A stretch of 64,000 nucleotides of DNA from an uncultured Bacillota bacterium (lineage in GTDB: Bacteria > Bacillota > Clostridia > Oscillospirales > Oscillospiraceae), in assembly GCA_947650875.1 (NCBI GenBank), contig CANSXE010000001.1:1-64000 (forward strand), given 5' to 3'. This document shows positions 9,101-19,052 of this stretch, in pieces. Each line of letters opens with the position of its first letter. Position 1 is the stretch's first letter. Under the pieces are notes generated by a model, which searched no databases, was not told the origin of the DNA, and worked only from the letters and a program-made list of their open reading frames with translations. Position numbers and translations under genes: made by a program.

Positions 9101-9142
9101 CTGCACAGAGACAACTCCGTTTTACAGCATAAAGGAGGCCCA

Positions 9143-11434
9143 ATGAACACCAAACAATTTCATCGCCGGACGTGGGCCATTGTGCTGCTGCTGGCTCTGA
9201 TGGTTACAGCTATGGGCGCCACCCTGTATGACCTGCAAATCAACAACGGCGAAAGCTACCGCCGGCAGACCCAGAAGAAGGTCGCTGAGGAGCAGACCGT
9301 CCCCGCCGCCCGGGGGAATCTCTATGACCGAAACGGCCAGATGCTGGTGTCTAACAAAGTGATTTACGAGGTGCGGCTGGATACCAAGCTGATGGGGAAG
9401 GACCAGAGCGAGCGGAACGCGGTCCTCATGGCCCTGATTCAGGCCGCCCGGGCGGAGGGGGTGGAGTGGACCGACGGCCTGCCCATTACCAAGACTGCCC
9501 CCTTCTCCTTTACCACCAGCGAGCCCTATTTTGTCACCGAACAGGACAACGAGGGCAATGTGGTAAAGACCCTTACCCGGCTGGGCCGGCTGTGTGTGAA
9601 AATGAAGTGGATTGAGGACCCCACAAAGGCCCCGGAGGAGACGAAGGAGAGTCCTCCGCCCAAGGAGCCCGGTTTTCTGGATAAGGCCAAGGCCTTTTTT
9701 GGCTTCGGCAAAAAGGCGGAGGAGCTCCCCCAGACGCCGAAGGCCCCCGAGCCCCTGCCCGACGCCGAGGGGCTGCTGGGCAAGATGTGCGAGAGCTTCA
9801 GCGTCAAGGGCGAAGGGGCGCTGGACCGCAAAAAAGCCGAGAAGAATGGCGAGACCGTCCCCGACCTGAACATCGGCAGCATGTCCAAAGCCGACGCCCG
9901 GGCGATGGCCGGGGTGCTCTATGAGCTGTATCTGCGCTCCAAGGAGGTCTATATTGCCACCGAGTACGTCTTTGCCACCGATGTGGACATCGACTTTATC
10001 TCCCGGGTGAAGGAGCTGGACCTGCCCGGGGTGGACATCCAGCCCACCACCATCCGCCAGTACCATACCAGATATGCCGCCCACCTGCTGGGCCGGGTGG
10101 CCCAGATGGACCGGGACGAGTGGGCCTACTACAAGACGGTGGACGAGGACGGCGACGGTGTGCCCGACTACCAGATGAACAACGTAGTGGGTAAGGAGGG
10201 GGCCGAGCTGGCCTTTGAGAGCTACCTCCGGGGCAAGTCGGGCGTCCGGACGGTGGAGCGGAATACCAAGGGCAAGGTCGTGGCTGAAAATTGGATTACC
10301 GAGCCCGAACCGGGGGATAATGTAATTCTTACGCTGGATATCGGCCTGCAGGCCTATGTGGAGAATTTGCTGGCCGACGCCGTCCCCAAGCTGGAGAGCG
10401 AGGAGACCGAGGGCGCCGCCTGCGTGGTGCTGGACGTGGACACCGCCGAGGTGCTGGTGGCCGCCAACTATCCCACCTTCGACCTGGCCAACTACGCCGC
10501 CGAGCTGAAGGAGAAGGGGGACGACCCCCTCCACCCCTTCCTGAACCGGGCCCTCAGCGGCCTGTACCCTCCGGGTTCCACCTTCAAGATGATTACCGCC
10601 ATTGCCGGGCTGGAGGAGGGGATCATCACCCCCAAGAGCAAAATCAAGGACGAGGGGCGGTATACCTACTGGAGCAATACCAACGCCCCCCAGTGCTGGA
10701 TCTACCGGCAGTATCGGGGTAATCACGGCATGGTAGACGTAGCGAAGGCCATCGAGGTGTCCTGCAACTACTTCATGTTTGAGGTGGGCCGCCAGGTGGG
10801 CATCGAAAAGCTGGATGAGTACGCCGCCCACTTCGGACTGGGGGAGGAGACCGGCGTTGAGCTGGGGGAGAAGACCGGCGTAGTGGCCGGCCCGGAATTC
10901 ACCGAAAGCCAGGGCGGAACCTGGTATGAGGGCAGCATTACCTCTGTGGCCATCGGCCAGGAGAGCACCCAGGTGACCCCCCTCCAGCTGGCCAACTATA
11001 TCGCCACCCTGGTCAACGGCGGCACCCGCCACGCCGCCCACTTTTTGAAGGAGACCAAGTCGGGGGATTTTTCAGAGGTTACCTATCAGTATGAGCCCCA
11101 GGTGCTGGACTCCATTGACATTGAGGACGAAAATCTGGAGGCCGTGAAGGTGGGTATGCTGAAAATGGCCCAGAGCAACCGGGCCTTCCAGGCCCTGCCC
11201 TTTCTGGCCGGAGCAAAGACGGGCTCTGCCCAGGTGAGCGCCCAGACCGAGTCCAACGCCGTTTTTGTCTGCTTCGCCCCTTACGACGACCCGGAAGTTG
11301 TTGTGGCCATTGCGGTGGAGCACGGCGGCAGCGGCGGCGAGCTGGCTTCCATCGCCGCCGACGTATTGAGCTACTACTTCTCCTCCAAGGAGACCCGGGA
11401 GGAGATACCGGCGGAAAATACCTTGATCCGCTAG
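9143..11434 (+). CDS. Penicillin-binding protein 2 (transpeptidase)
   Basis: N-terminal TM, AARGNLYDRNGQMLVSN, STFK (LYPPGSTFKM), SCN, KTGSAQ active-site motifs; mreCD context. Confidence 0.9.
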   Translation: MNTKQFHRRTWAIVLLLALMVTAMGATLYDLQINNGESYRRQTQKKVAEEQTVPAARGNLYDRNGQMLVSNKVIYEVRLDTKLMGKDQSERNAVLMALIQAARAEGVEWTDGLPITKTAPFSFTTSEPYFVTEQDNEGNVVKTLTRLGRLCVKMKWIEDPTKAPEETKESPPPKEPGFLDKAKAFFGFGKKAEELPQTPKAPEPLPDAEGLLGKMCESFSVKGEGALDRKKAEKNGETVPDLNIGSMSKADARAMAGVLYELYLRSKEVYIATEYVFATDVDIDFISRVKELDLPGVDIQPTTIRQYHTRYAAHLLGRVAQMDRDEWAYYKTVDEDGDGVPDYQMNNVVGKEGAELAFESYLRGKSGVRTVERNTKGKVVAENWITEPEPGDNVILTLDIGLQAYVENLLADAVPKLESEETEGAACVVLDVDTAEVLVAANYPTFDLANYAAELKEKGDDPLHPFLNRALSGLYPPGSTFKMITAIAGLEEGIITPKSKIKDEGRYTYWSNTNAPQCWIYRQYRGNHGMVDVAKAIEVSCNYFMFEVGRQVGIEKLDEYAAHFGLGEETGVELGEKTGVVAGPEFTESQGGTWYEGSITSVAIGQESTQVTPLQLANYIATLVNGGTRHAAHFLKETKSGDFSEVTYQYEPQVLDSIDIEDENLEAVKVGMLKMAQSNRAFQALPFLAGAKTGSAQVSAQTESNAVFVCFAPYDDPEVVVAIAVEHGGSGGELASIAADVLSYYFSSKETREEIPAENTLIR

Positions 11435-11502
11435 TCCCGGACGGCCACAGGCCGCCCCTGCAAAATATGTCAATTCTTAATCGACAAGGAGATGTATCAA
11501 TT

Positions 11503-12312
11503 ATGGCAGAATGTACCCACGACTGTTCCAGCTGCTCCGCCGACTGCTCCTCCCGGGACCTGCGGGTCCCGGCCAACGCCATGTCCAGCGTCAAGCGGGT
11601 GATTGCGGTGGTGAGCGGCAAGGGCGGGGTAGGCAAGAGTACCGTTACCGCCTCTCTGGCGGCGGCAATGGCGAAAAAGGGCCGCAAGGTAGCCGTGCTG
11701 GACGCCGACATCACCGGCCCCTCCATCCCCACCGCCTTCGGCATCCACCAGCGGGCCACCGGCTCCGACGCGGGCATCGACCCCGCCGTTACCGCCGGCG
11801 GTGTGGAGCTCATGTCCCTGAACCTCCTCTCCGCCAACGAGACCGACCCGGTGATCTGGCGGGGCCCCGTGATTGCCGGGGTGGTCACCCAGTTCTGGCA
11901 GGAGGTCATCTGGGGGGATGTCGACTACATGTTTGTGGATATGCCCCCCGGCACCGGCGACGTGCCCCTCACCGTCTTCCAGTCCCTCCCGGTGGACGGG
12001 GTGATTGTGGTCACCTCCCCCCAGGACCTGGTGTCTATGATTGTAGCCAAGGCGGTGAACATGGCAAAGATGATGGATATCCCTGTGCTGGGCCTGGTGG
12101 AGAATTACAGCTACTTCCAGTGCCCCGACTGCGGCAAGCAGCACGCCATCTTTGGCGAGAGCCACATCGACAAGGTGGCCGCAGAGCTGGAAGTCCCCGT
12201 CCTGGCCCGCCTGCCCATCGACCCCACCCTGGCCGCCGCCTTCGACGCCGGCAAAATTGAGGACTTCCCCGCCAACTATATGGCGGAGCTGGCAGATCGC
12301 CTGGACAGCTGA
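11503..12312 (+). CDS. mrp: Mrp/NBP35-type P-loop ATPase (Fe-S carrier) with N-terminal Cys cluster
   Basis: VVSGKGGVGKSTVTASLAAAMA, DADITGPSIP, DMPPGTGDVPLTV, FQCPDCGK; N-terminus MAECTHDCSSCSADCSS; AAGGAG RBS before 11503. Confidence 0.87.
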   Translation: MAECTHDCSSCSADCSSRDLRVPANAMSSVKRVIAVVSGKGGVGKSTVTASLAAAMAKKGRKVAVLDADITGPSIPTAFGIHQRATGSDAGIDPAVTAGGVELMSLNLLSANETDPVIWRGPVIAGVVTQFWQEVIWGDVDYMFVDMPPGTGDVPLTVFQSLPVDGVIVVTSPQDLVSMIVAKAVNMAKMMDIPVLGLVENYSYFQCPDCGKQHAIFGESHIDKVAAELEVPVLARLPIDPTLAAAFDAGKIEDFPANYMAELADRLDS

Positions 12313-13038
12313 ATGTTCAAAGCGATTTCCAGCGGCCTTCTCGCCGCCGTCACTGCCTTCTCACTGATGGTCAGCAACTTCCAGTCCCTGATCCCCACAT
12401 ATCCCGTCAGCATTGGGTATGACTATTCCCGGCCTATTCCCGCCAGCGAACAGCGGGGGGACGCGTGGTTTGCCGACAGCGCCTTCATCGGGCACTCCCT
12501 CATCGAGGGATTTGAGGTGTGTGCGGACATTGACGCCAACATCCACTACTTCACCGATACAGGTCTCTCCGCCGCGAGAGCCGTCACTTACAGCCAGTTC
12601 AGTCTGCCGGACGGCGGAACGGGTACACTGGAGGAGGGGCTGAGACAGAAGGCGTTCAGCAAAATCTATATTATGCTGGGCGTCAACGAAATCAGCACCA
12701 CCAGAGAGCGCTTTAAGGAGAATATGGCCGCCCTTGTGGAGACTGTCCGGGCCAATCAGCCCGAAGGAATTCCCATCTATATTCTGGAGCTCACCCCGAC
12801 CACCCAAAAGAAATCGGACGCTACCGCGTTTAACCGGGCGAACGTCCGGAAGCTGAACGAGGTGCTGTCCGAGCTGTGTGAGGAGGAGGAATGCTACCTG
12901 GTGGACCTGTCCGCCTGCTTTGCCGACGGGGATGGATACCTCCCCGCCGAGGTTTCCCGCGACGGAGTACACCTTAAAGCCCCGCAGTACCGGGTCATGG
13001 CCGACTATCTCCTGACCCATACGGTAGAGGAGCGATAA
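12313..13038 (+). CDS. Secreted SGNH/GDSL-type hydrolase
   Basis: Signal-like N-terminus; FIGHSLIEG, IMLGVNEIS, DGVHLKAPQY matching the GDSL/SGNH block layout. Confidence 0.65.
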   Translation: MFKAISSGLLAAVTAFSLMVSNFQSLIPTYPVSIGYDYSRPIPASEQRGDAWFADSAFIGHSLIEGFEVCADIDANIHYFTDTGLSAARAVTYSQFSLPDGGTGTLEEGLRQKAFSKIYIMLGVNEISTTRERFKENMAALVETVRANQPEGIPIYILELTPTTQKKSDATAFNRANVRKLNEVLSELCEEEECYLVDLSACFADGDGYLPAEVSRDGVHLKAPQYRVMADYLLTHTVEER

Positions 13039-13043
13039 AATAT

Positions 13044-13087
13044 ACCCGCCCGGAACGGTTGAAATTTGCTGTTTCAGGCGGGTTTTT
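13044..13087 (+). terminator. Rho-independent terminator
   Basis: ACCCGCC...GGCGGGTTTTTC with internal GAAA/TTTC pairing, directly after the SGNH gene. Confidence 0.65.
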
Positions 13088-13169
13088 CAAATGTTTTACG
13101 CTGTTAAACCACCGGTTGATTGCCAAGCTCCGGTCCTCAGGGTAAAATAGGGACAAAGGAGGGGGAGAG

Positions 13170-14099
13170 ATGGACGCAGTAAAAACAGGCGGGCTGATTG
13201 CCCAGAGACGGAAGGAGAAGGAGTGGACCCAGAAGGACCTGGCGCAGCGGCTGCATGTGTCGGTTCAGGCGGTGAGCAAGTGGGAGCGGGCGCTGAGCTG
13301 CCCCGACATCGCCCTGTTGGAGCCCCTGGCCGAGACGCTGGACCTCACCGTGACCGAGCTGCTCTCCGGCCAGCGGGGTGAGGAGCCGAAAGAGGAGGTC
13401 GTCCGGGATTCCCTGCGCTTCGGACTGGCCCAGCTGGGCCCGAAAATCAGGCGGTGGAGGTGGCTGTTCATTCTGGCGGCCGCTCTGCTTTTGACTATGC
13501 TGGCTGGCCTGGGCTATGTGTGGGTCCGGGACAACACCGAATGGCTGCCCCAGCGGGAGACGGTAATCCGGGAATCGAAAGCCTCCGACCGGGAATATCA
13601 GATCGCCAGTGCCTTGGGCGCATCAGGGTTCGATCTGCACCTGTATGAGGCCACCCTGGCCGACGACTTTGCCGGGTACAGCATTCAGGCCGAGCTGTGG
13701 ACACACGACGGACTGGAACAGACATGGCCGATTATATTGCAGTCGCCTGATGATGCCAATATGGATTTTGGACCGCGCCGGCAGCTTCTGGTGCTGAGTC
13801 TGAAGCCCCATTTTGAGTGGTCCGAGGAGGAAAGCCGGTGTACAGAAGTCTGGTTTGACTATGGGATCAGCTTTGAGGGCTGTTCTTACAGAGGGAGACT
13901 GACGGGTATCACCAGCCCCTATCTGGGCGGCGGCGCCGTTTGGGGTGGGCTGAATGGAACGGCGGTGCTGAATCAGGAGGGGATAGTCCTGTCGGTCATC
14001 TCCCTGGGCGGTCCTAACGGCGGTACCTACGCCCCCGGTGGGCTTCCGCCTGAATATGAGGAGTCCGTCTATTTGGTGGTGCGGATGTACTGCGAGTAG
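13170..14099 (+). CDS. XRE-family HTH regulator with C-terminal membrane/extracytoplasmic domain
   Basis: GGLIAQRRKEKEWTQKDLAQRLHVSVQAVSKWERALSCPDIALLEPLAETLDLTVTELL, then a TM helix WLFILAAALLLTMLAGLGYVW. Confidence 0.85.
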   Translation: MDAVKTGGLIAQRRKEKEWTQKDLAQRLHVSVQAVSKWERALSCPDIALLEPLAETLDLTVTELLSGQRGEEPKEEVVRDSLRFGLAQLGPKIRRWRWLFILAAALLLTMLAGLGYVWVRDNTEWLPQRETVIRESKASDREYQIASALGASGFDLHLYEATLADDFAGYSIQAELWTHDGLEQTWPIILQSPDDANMDFGPRRQLLVLSLKPHFEWSEEESRCTEVWFDYGISFEGCSYRGRLTGITSPYLGGGAVWGGLNGTAVLNQEGIVLSVISLGGPNGGTYAPGGLPPEYEESVYLVVRMYCE

Positions 14100-14122
14100 C
14101 TATTTTGTACAGAAACCCAAAC

Positions 14123-14150
14123 TCCCCGGCTTTGGCCGGGGAATTTTTTT
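14123..14150 (+). terminator. Rho-independent terminator
   Basis: TCCCCGGCtttgGCCGGGGAATTTTTTT. Confidence 0.85.
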
Positions 14151-14259
14151 GCCTGATGGGCACAGTTCCAAAGAAAAACTGCTTGACAATCTGGAAGGTT
14201 TATGGTAAAACTGTGGAAGTAAGTTATGACTAACCAACCAACTAACCAGGAGGAACCAT

Positions 14260-16707
14260 ATGAGCAAAAAAACTTTAGAGGACCTGGCTCCCGGCCAGAG
14301 CGGGACCATCCTGTCAATCGGCAACAAATCCGGAACGGTGAAGCGCCGTCTGGTGGACATGGGTCTCACCCCGGGCACCGAGGTGCGGGTGACCAAGGTC
14401 GCCCCCCTGGGGGACCCCGTTGAGGTGTCCCTGCGGGGGTACGAGCTCTCCCTGCGCAAGGCGGACGCCGCCCAGATTATCATGGGCCAGCCCCGGCCCC
14501 GGAGTACCGGCGCGGCCCGGTGCTGCTCCGGAAAATGCCTGGGTTGCGCCAACGCGGGCAGCTGCACCGCCTTCCATGCTATGACCCGTCCCGACCCGGA
14601 AACTGCCCGCCGCCAGCTCCGGGCCCACGAGCACGAGCTGGAGGAGCACAGCGGGCGCTACGACCCCGCCGAGCACGACCGGCGCACCATGCGCATCGCC
14701 CTGGCCGGCAACCCCAACTGCGGCAAGACCACCCTGTTTAACGCCCTCACCGGCTCCAACCAGTATGTGGGCAACTGGCCCGGCGTGACGGTGGAGAAGA
14801 AGGAGGGCGAGACCCGCATCGGCGACCGGACGGTGACGGTGGTGGACTTGCCCGGCATCTACTCCCTGTCCCCCTACTCCATGGAGGAGATTGTGGCCCG
14901 GGACTTTATCATCGGCGCGGCCCCCGACTGCGTTATCGACATTGTGGACGCCACCAACCTGGAGCGCAACCTGTACCTCACCATCCAGCTGCTGGAGCTG
15001 GAGCGGCCCACGGTGGTGGCCCTCAACTTTATGGACGAGGTGGAGAAGCGGGGGGACAGGATCGACGTGGACCGGCTGTCCAAGGAGCTGGGGGTGCCGG
15101 TAATCCCCATCACCGCCCGCACCGGCGAGGGGGTGGAGGAGTTGATGCACACCGCCCACCGGCAGATGCACCTGGGCGTCACCATCGAGCCCGACGACCT
15201 CTACGACGACTACACCCACGACATCCACCACCGCATGGGCGAGCTGCTCCACGACTACGCCTACGCCGCCAATCTCCCCGCCCACTGGGTCTCCATCAAG
15301 CTGCTGGAGGGGGACAGCCTTGTGGAACAGGCGCTGGCCCTGCCCCCGGAGGTGAAAACCAGGCTGGACGCCCTGGTGGCGGAGTATGAGAACTCCAGCG
15401 ATTTAGGCGACCGGGAGACCCTCATTGCCGACAGCCGGTATCAGTACATACAGCGTGTAGTCTCCGCCTCGGTGGTCCGGGGGGGCGTGCCCGGGGAGCT
15501 GACCCTCAGCGAGAAGATCGACAAGGTGGTCACCCACCGGGTATTCGCCATCCCCCTGTTTCTGTGTACTATGCTGGTGATGTTTGTGGTCACCTTCGGC
15601 CCCTTTGGCTCCTGGCTGTCCGACGGGGTGGGGGCGGCTATGGACGGATTTTCCCAGTGGCTGGCCCCCGCTCTGGAGGGGCTGGGGGTGTCCCATGTGC
15701 TCATCTCCCTTGCCTGCGACGGCATCATTGCCGGTGTGGGGGGCGTGCTCACCTTCCTGCCCCAGATCGCCCTGCTGTTCCTGTTTCTGTCCTTTCTGGA
15801 GGACTCGGGCTATATGTCCCGGGCGGCCTTCATCATGGACCGGGCCCTGCGCCGGTTCGGACTGTCCGGCAAGGCCTTTATCCCCATGCTGATGGGCTTC
15901 GGCTGTTCTGTCCCCGCCATCATGGGCGCCCGGACCATGGAGAACGAGAAGGACCGGAGAATGACCATTCTTCTGGTGCCCTTCATGTCCTGCTCCGCCA
16001 AGCTGCCTGTCTACGGGCTGATCTCCGCCGCCTTTTTCGGCCCCTGGGCGGGGCTGGTGGTCTTCGGGCTGTACATCATCGGGATGATTGTGGGCATCCT
16101 GTCCGGGCTGTTCTTCAAAAAGACCCTGTTCGCCGGGGAGCCCGCACCCTTTGTGCTGGAGCTGCCCCCCTACCGCCTGCCCTCCATTGGGAATATGCTC
16201 ACCCATGTGTGGCAGAAGGTGCGGGGCTTCCTGGTGAAGGCCGGGACGCTGATTTTGCTCATGTCCATGGTGCTCTGGCTGCTCCAGTCCTTCGATTTCT
16301 CCCTCCACATGGTGGACGACCCCACCCACAGCATGCTGGGGGCTCTGGGCAATGTGCTGGCCCCCGTCTTTGCCCCCTGCGGCTTCGGCTTCTGGCAGGC
16401 CGCCGTGGCCCTGCTCACCGGGCTGGTGGCCAAGGAGATGGTGGTGTCCTCCCTGTCCATGTTCTACGGCTTCTCCCTCACCGCCGCCAGCGGGGAGGTA
16501 GCCGCCGCCATGACCGGCTTCACCCCTCTGTCTGCATTCGCCATGCTGGTGTTCATCCTGCTGTATGTCCCCTGCGTGGCGGCGGTGTCCACCCTCTTTA
16601 AGGAGATGCAGAGCCGGAAATGGGCCTGGTTCTCCATCGCCTGGCAGGTGGGCTGCGCCTATGTGATGGCCCTGCTGGTGTATCAGATTGGGAGCTTGTT
16701 CCTATGA
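14260..16707 (+). CDS. feoB: FeoA-FeoB fusion ferrous iron transporter
   Basis: FeoA-like SH3 domain (LEDLAPGQSGTILSI...RRLVDMGLTPGTEVRVTKVAPLGDPVEVSLRGYELSLRKADA), Cys-rich linker, then FeoB G-domain (ALAGNPNCGKTTLFNALTGSNQYVGNWPGVTVEKKEG) and TM core. Confidence 0.95.
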   Translation: MSKKTLEDLAPGQSGTILSIGNKSGTVKRRLVDMGLTPGTEVRVTKVAPLGDPVEVSLRGYELSLRKADAAQIIMGQPRPRSTGAARCCSGKCLGCANAGSCTAFHAMTRPDPETARRQLRAHEHELEEHSGRYDPAEHDRRTMRIALAGNPNCGKTTLFNALTGSNQYVGNWPGVTVEKKEGETRIGDRTVTVVDLPGIYSLSPYSMEEIVARDFIIGAAPDCVIDIVDATNLERNLYLTIQLLELERPTVVALNFMDEVEKRGDRIDVDRLSKELGVPVIPITARTGEGVEELMHTAHRQMHLGVTIEPDDLYDDYTHDIHHRMGELLHDYAYAANLPAHWVSIKLLEGDSLVEQALALPPEVKTRLDALVAEYENSSDLGDRETLIADSRYQYIQRVVSASVVRGGVPGELTLSEKIDKVVTHRVFAIPLFLCTMLVMFVVTFGPFGSWLSDGVGAAMDGFSQWLAPALEGLGVSHVLISLACDGIIAGVGGVLTFLPQIALLFLFLSFLEDSGYMSRAAFIMDRALRRFGLSGKAFIPMLMGFGCSVPAIMGARTMENEKDRRMTILLVPFMSCSAKLPVYGLISAAFFGPWAGLVVFGLYIIGMIVGILSGLFFKKTLFAGEPAPFVLELPPYRLPSIGNMLTHVWQKVRGFLVKAGTLILLMSMVLWLLQSFDFSLHMVDDPTHSMLGALGNVLAPVFAPCGFGFWQAAVALLTGLVAKEMVVSSLSMFYGFSLTAASGEVAAAMTGFTPLSAFAMLVFILLYVPCVAAVSTLFKEMQSRKWAWFSIAWQVGCAYVMALLVYQIGSLFL

Positions 16708-17105
16708 TTGTAAACGTTGCATTTTGGATTTTTGTACTGGCTATGGACCTGCTGATTCCCGGCGTGATGATTGGCTTCGGCAAGGCGTTTATGAAAAATC
16801 CGCCCAGGGAGATCAACCCGGGCTTTGGCTACCGCACACCCAGGTCCTCAAAAAACCAGGACACCTGGGACTTTGCCCAGAGAGAAATGGGCGCAGTCTG
16901 GTATAAATGGGGCAGGATTCTGCTGATTCCCTCCGTCCTGCCCCTGCTCCTGGTGCTGGGGCGGGATGTGGCAACGGTGGGCGTTGTGGGGGCGGCAGTC
17001 TGCTTTTGGCAGCTGATTCCCATGCTGGGCTCTATCGCGGTAGTGGAGTGGGCGCTGAAGAAAAACTTCGACAAACACGGAAAAAGAAAGACAGAAATGG
17101 ACTGA
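16704..17105 (+). CDS. SdpI-family membrane protein
   Basis: NPGFGYRTPRSSKNQDTWDFAQ resembles the SdpI-family signature; ATGA overlap with the feoB stop. Confidence 0.65.
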   Translation: MIVNVAFWIFVLAMDLLIPGVMIGFGKAFMKNPPREINPGFGYRTPRSSKNQDTWDFAQREMGAVWYKWGRILLIPSVLPLLLVLGRDVATVGVVGAAVCFWQLIPMLGSIAVVEWALKKNFDKHGKRKTEMD

Positions 17106-17109
17106 TTTT

Positions 17110-17913
17110 GTGATAAAACTGATTTCTCTGGATCTGGACGGTACGGCCCTCAACCCGGAGGGCCGGCTGAGCGATGCGGTAAAGGCGGCCATTACCAAGG
17201 CTCGGGGCGCGGGGGTGCGGGTGATTTTCAACACCGGCCGGCCCGCCCCGGAGGCCTTTGCCTTCATCCGGGAGGCGGAGGCCGACACCCTGGTGTCCAC
17301 CCTGGGGGGCGCAATGGTGGCCGACTGCGTCTCCGGCCAGACCCTCCGCCGGTGGGACGTGGCCGAGCCCTGGGGGCGGAGAGCGGTGGAGATTTGTCTG
17401 GGCCGGGATGTCAAGCTGATGGTCTTTGCCGGGGAGGAAATTCTGGTAAAGCCCGACTACAAGGCCCTGCTGGAGAAGGTCTACCCCTACCCCGCCTTCC
17501 ACCAGGCGGCTACCGTGACGGAGGACCCCCTGGCCTACATGGAGGAGCGTGGCCTGCCCCTGACGAAAATCCACGCCGATGGCAGGCCGGAGGACTTCCC
17601 TCTGGCGGAGCTGGCAGCCCTGGAGGGGCTGACCCTCACCTCCTCCAACCCCCACGACTTCGAGGTGGTGGGGGATGGGGTGGACAAGGGCCGGTCTCTG
17701 GCCCTGGTGGCCGCCCTGTACGGCGTGCCGCTGGAGCAGTGCGCCGCCGTGGGGGACAGCGACAACGACCTGGCCGCCCTCCGGGCGGCGGGGCTGTCCA
17801 TCGCCATGGGCAGCGCCCCGAAGAATGTGAAGGATGCCGCCGCCCGCATCGCCCCCTCCAACGCGGAGGACGGCGCAGCCTGGGCGATTTTAAGCTGCCT
17901 GCCGGAATGTTGA
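17110..17913 (+). CDS. Cof-type HAD-superfamily hydrolase
   Basis: SLDLDGTALNPEGRLS, NTGRP, VGDSDNDLAALRAAGLSIAMGSAPKNVKDAA; GTG start. Confidence 0.9.
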   Translation: MIKLISLDLDGTALNPEGRLSDAVKAAITKARGAGVRVIFNTGRPAPEAFAFIREAEADTLVSTLGGAMVADCVSGQTLRRWDVAEPWGRRAVEICLGRDVKLMVFAGEEILVKPDYKALLEKVYPYPAFHQAATVTEDPLAYMEERGLPLTKIHADGRPEDFPLAELAALEGLTLTSSNPHDFEVVGDGVDKGRSLALVAALYGVPLEQCAAVGDSDNDLAALRAAGLSIAMGSAPKNVKDAAARIAPSNAEDGAAWAILSCLPEC

Positions 17914-17972
17914 CAGGCAAATGGGGACCGCGAAAGCGGTCCCCATGTTCTGTATCCGGCACATTGGCTGCT

Positions 17973-19052
17973 TCAGCTTTGGTCTGACCCTTGGGTCACT
18001 TGTCCGACTGGGACCCCGGCCGCAGACCAGACAGGCTGGGCGGACACATACTCCTCATAGGTGATTCCCTGCTCCATACAGACCTTGGCGGCGTCTTGAC
18101 CCACATAGCGGTAGTGCCAGGGCTCAAAGCGGTAGCCTGTGATAGAGTCCTTCCCCAGGTCGTAGCGGAGAATAAAGCCGTATTCGGCGCAGTGGGCCTT
18201 CAGCCAGGCAAAGGCCGGGGTGTTCTCAAAGTGGGCCTGGCTGCTGGCCACATTGATGTCCAGAGCCAGACCGGTCTGATGCTCCGAGTGGCCGGGCCGG
18301 GCGGAGAAGGTGTCCACCGTGCTCTGCTGATACTGCCGCAGATAGCGGTTATATGTACTTGTCTGCTGCTTGTAAGAGCGGTAGGCGGACACGCTGCGCA
18401 GTACCACGCCGTCCGCCCGGGCGGCGTCCGCCATGGCGCGGAAGGCCTGGGCCGCTTCCGGCCGCAGGAAGCCGGACCCGTAGTTCTTGCCCAGGGCTTC
18501 CAGCTCCGGGACATAGCCTGCGGGCAGCGTGTAGTGCTTATTGACCAGTACCGTCAGACTGGAAGGGTCTGCTACCTCCCAAATCAGGCTGTAAAAGGCC
18601 TGGTCCTGGTCCATGTTCACCTGAAGGACTGCGGCTTCCGCCGTGTCCTCGGGGTGGCTGGCTGACCAGGCGGCGTAGCGGTCCAGCCGGTCGGTCCGGC
18701 TGTTGGGCAGGGCCAGATAGACCAGGTCCGTCTGGCTCAGGGTCCCCTGCTCCAGCCGCTCCAGCAGCAGGGCGTCCGCCCCCATGCGGCCGGACAGCGA
18801 CTCCCGCTGTCCCGGGGTCAGACCTTTTTGGGACAGCAGGGTGTCCGCCCGTTTCCACCGGGCCGCGGCTTCCGCCGCAGATATGACCTCATCCTTGGGG
18901 GTGAGGGGCTCGGGGAAGACGGCGGACGGCGCTGCCGGGGGAATCTCCGGGCTGACCGCCCAGTCGGCCGCTCCGGTGGTGGACAGTGTACACAGGCAGA
19001 GCCCTGTGGTCAGCACCAGGCAGAGACAGCGCCGAATGGTTATATTACGCAT
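17973..19052 (-). CDS. VanY-type D-Ala-D-Ala carboxypeptidase, secreted
   Basis: Signal peptide MRNITIRRCLCLVLTTG..., RSVSAYRSYKQQTSTYNRYL, SARPGHSEHQTGLALDIN, EPWHYRYVG. Confidence 0.9.
   Translation of the reverse strand: MRNITIRRCLCLVLTTGLCLCTLSTTGAADWAVSPEIPPAAPSAVFPEPLTPKDEVISAAEAAARWKRADTLLSQKGLTPGQRESLSGRMGADALLLERLEQGTLSQTDLVYLALPNSRTDRLDRYAAWSASHPEDTAEAAVLQVNMDQDQAFYSLIWEVADPSSLTVLVNKHYTLPAGYVPELEALGKNYGSGFLRPEAAQAFRAMADAARADGVVLRSVSAYRSYKQQTSTYNRYLRQYQQSTVDTFSARPGHSEHQTGLALDINVASSQAHFENTPAFAWLKAHCAEYGFILRYDLGKDSITGYRFEPWHYRYVGQDAAKVCMEQGITYEEYVSAQPVWSAAGVPVGQVTQGSDQS

Noticed and set aside
14183-14211. TTGACA-based promoter or Fur box upstream of feoAB
   Set aside because: TTGACA is present but the -10 match at proper spacing (TAAAAC) is weak and no convincing Fur inverted repeat was seen.
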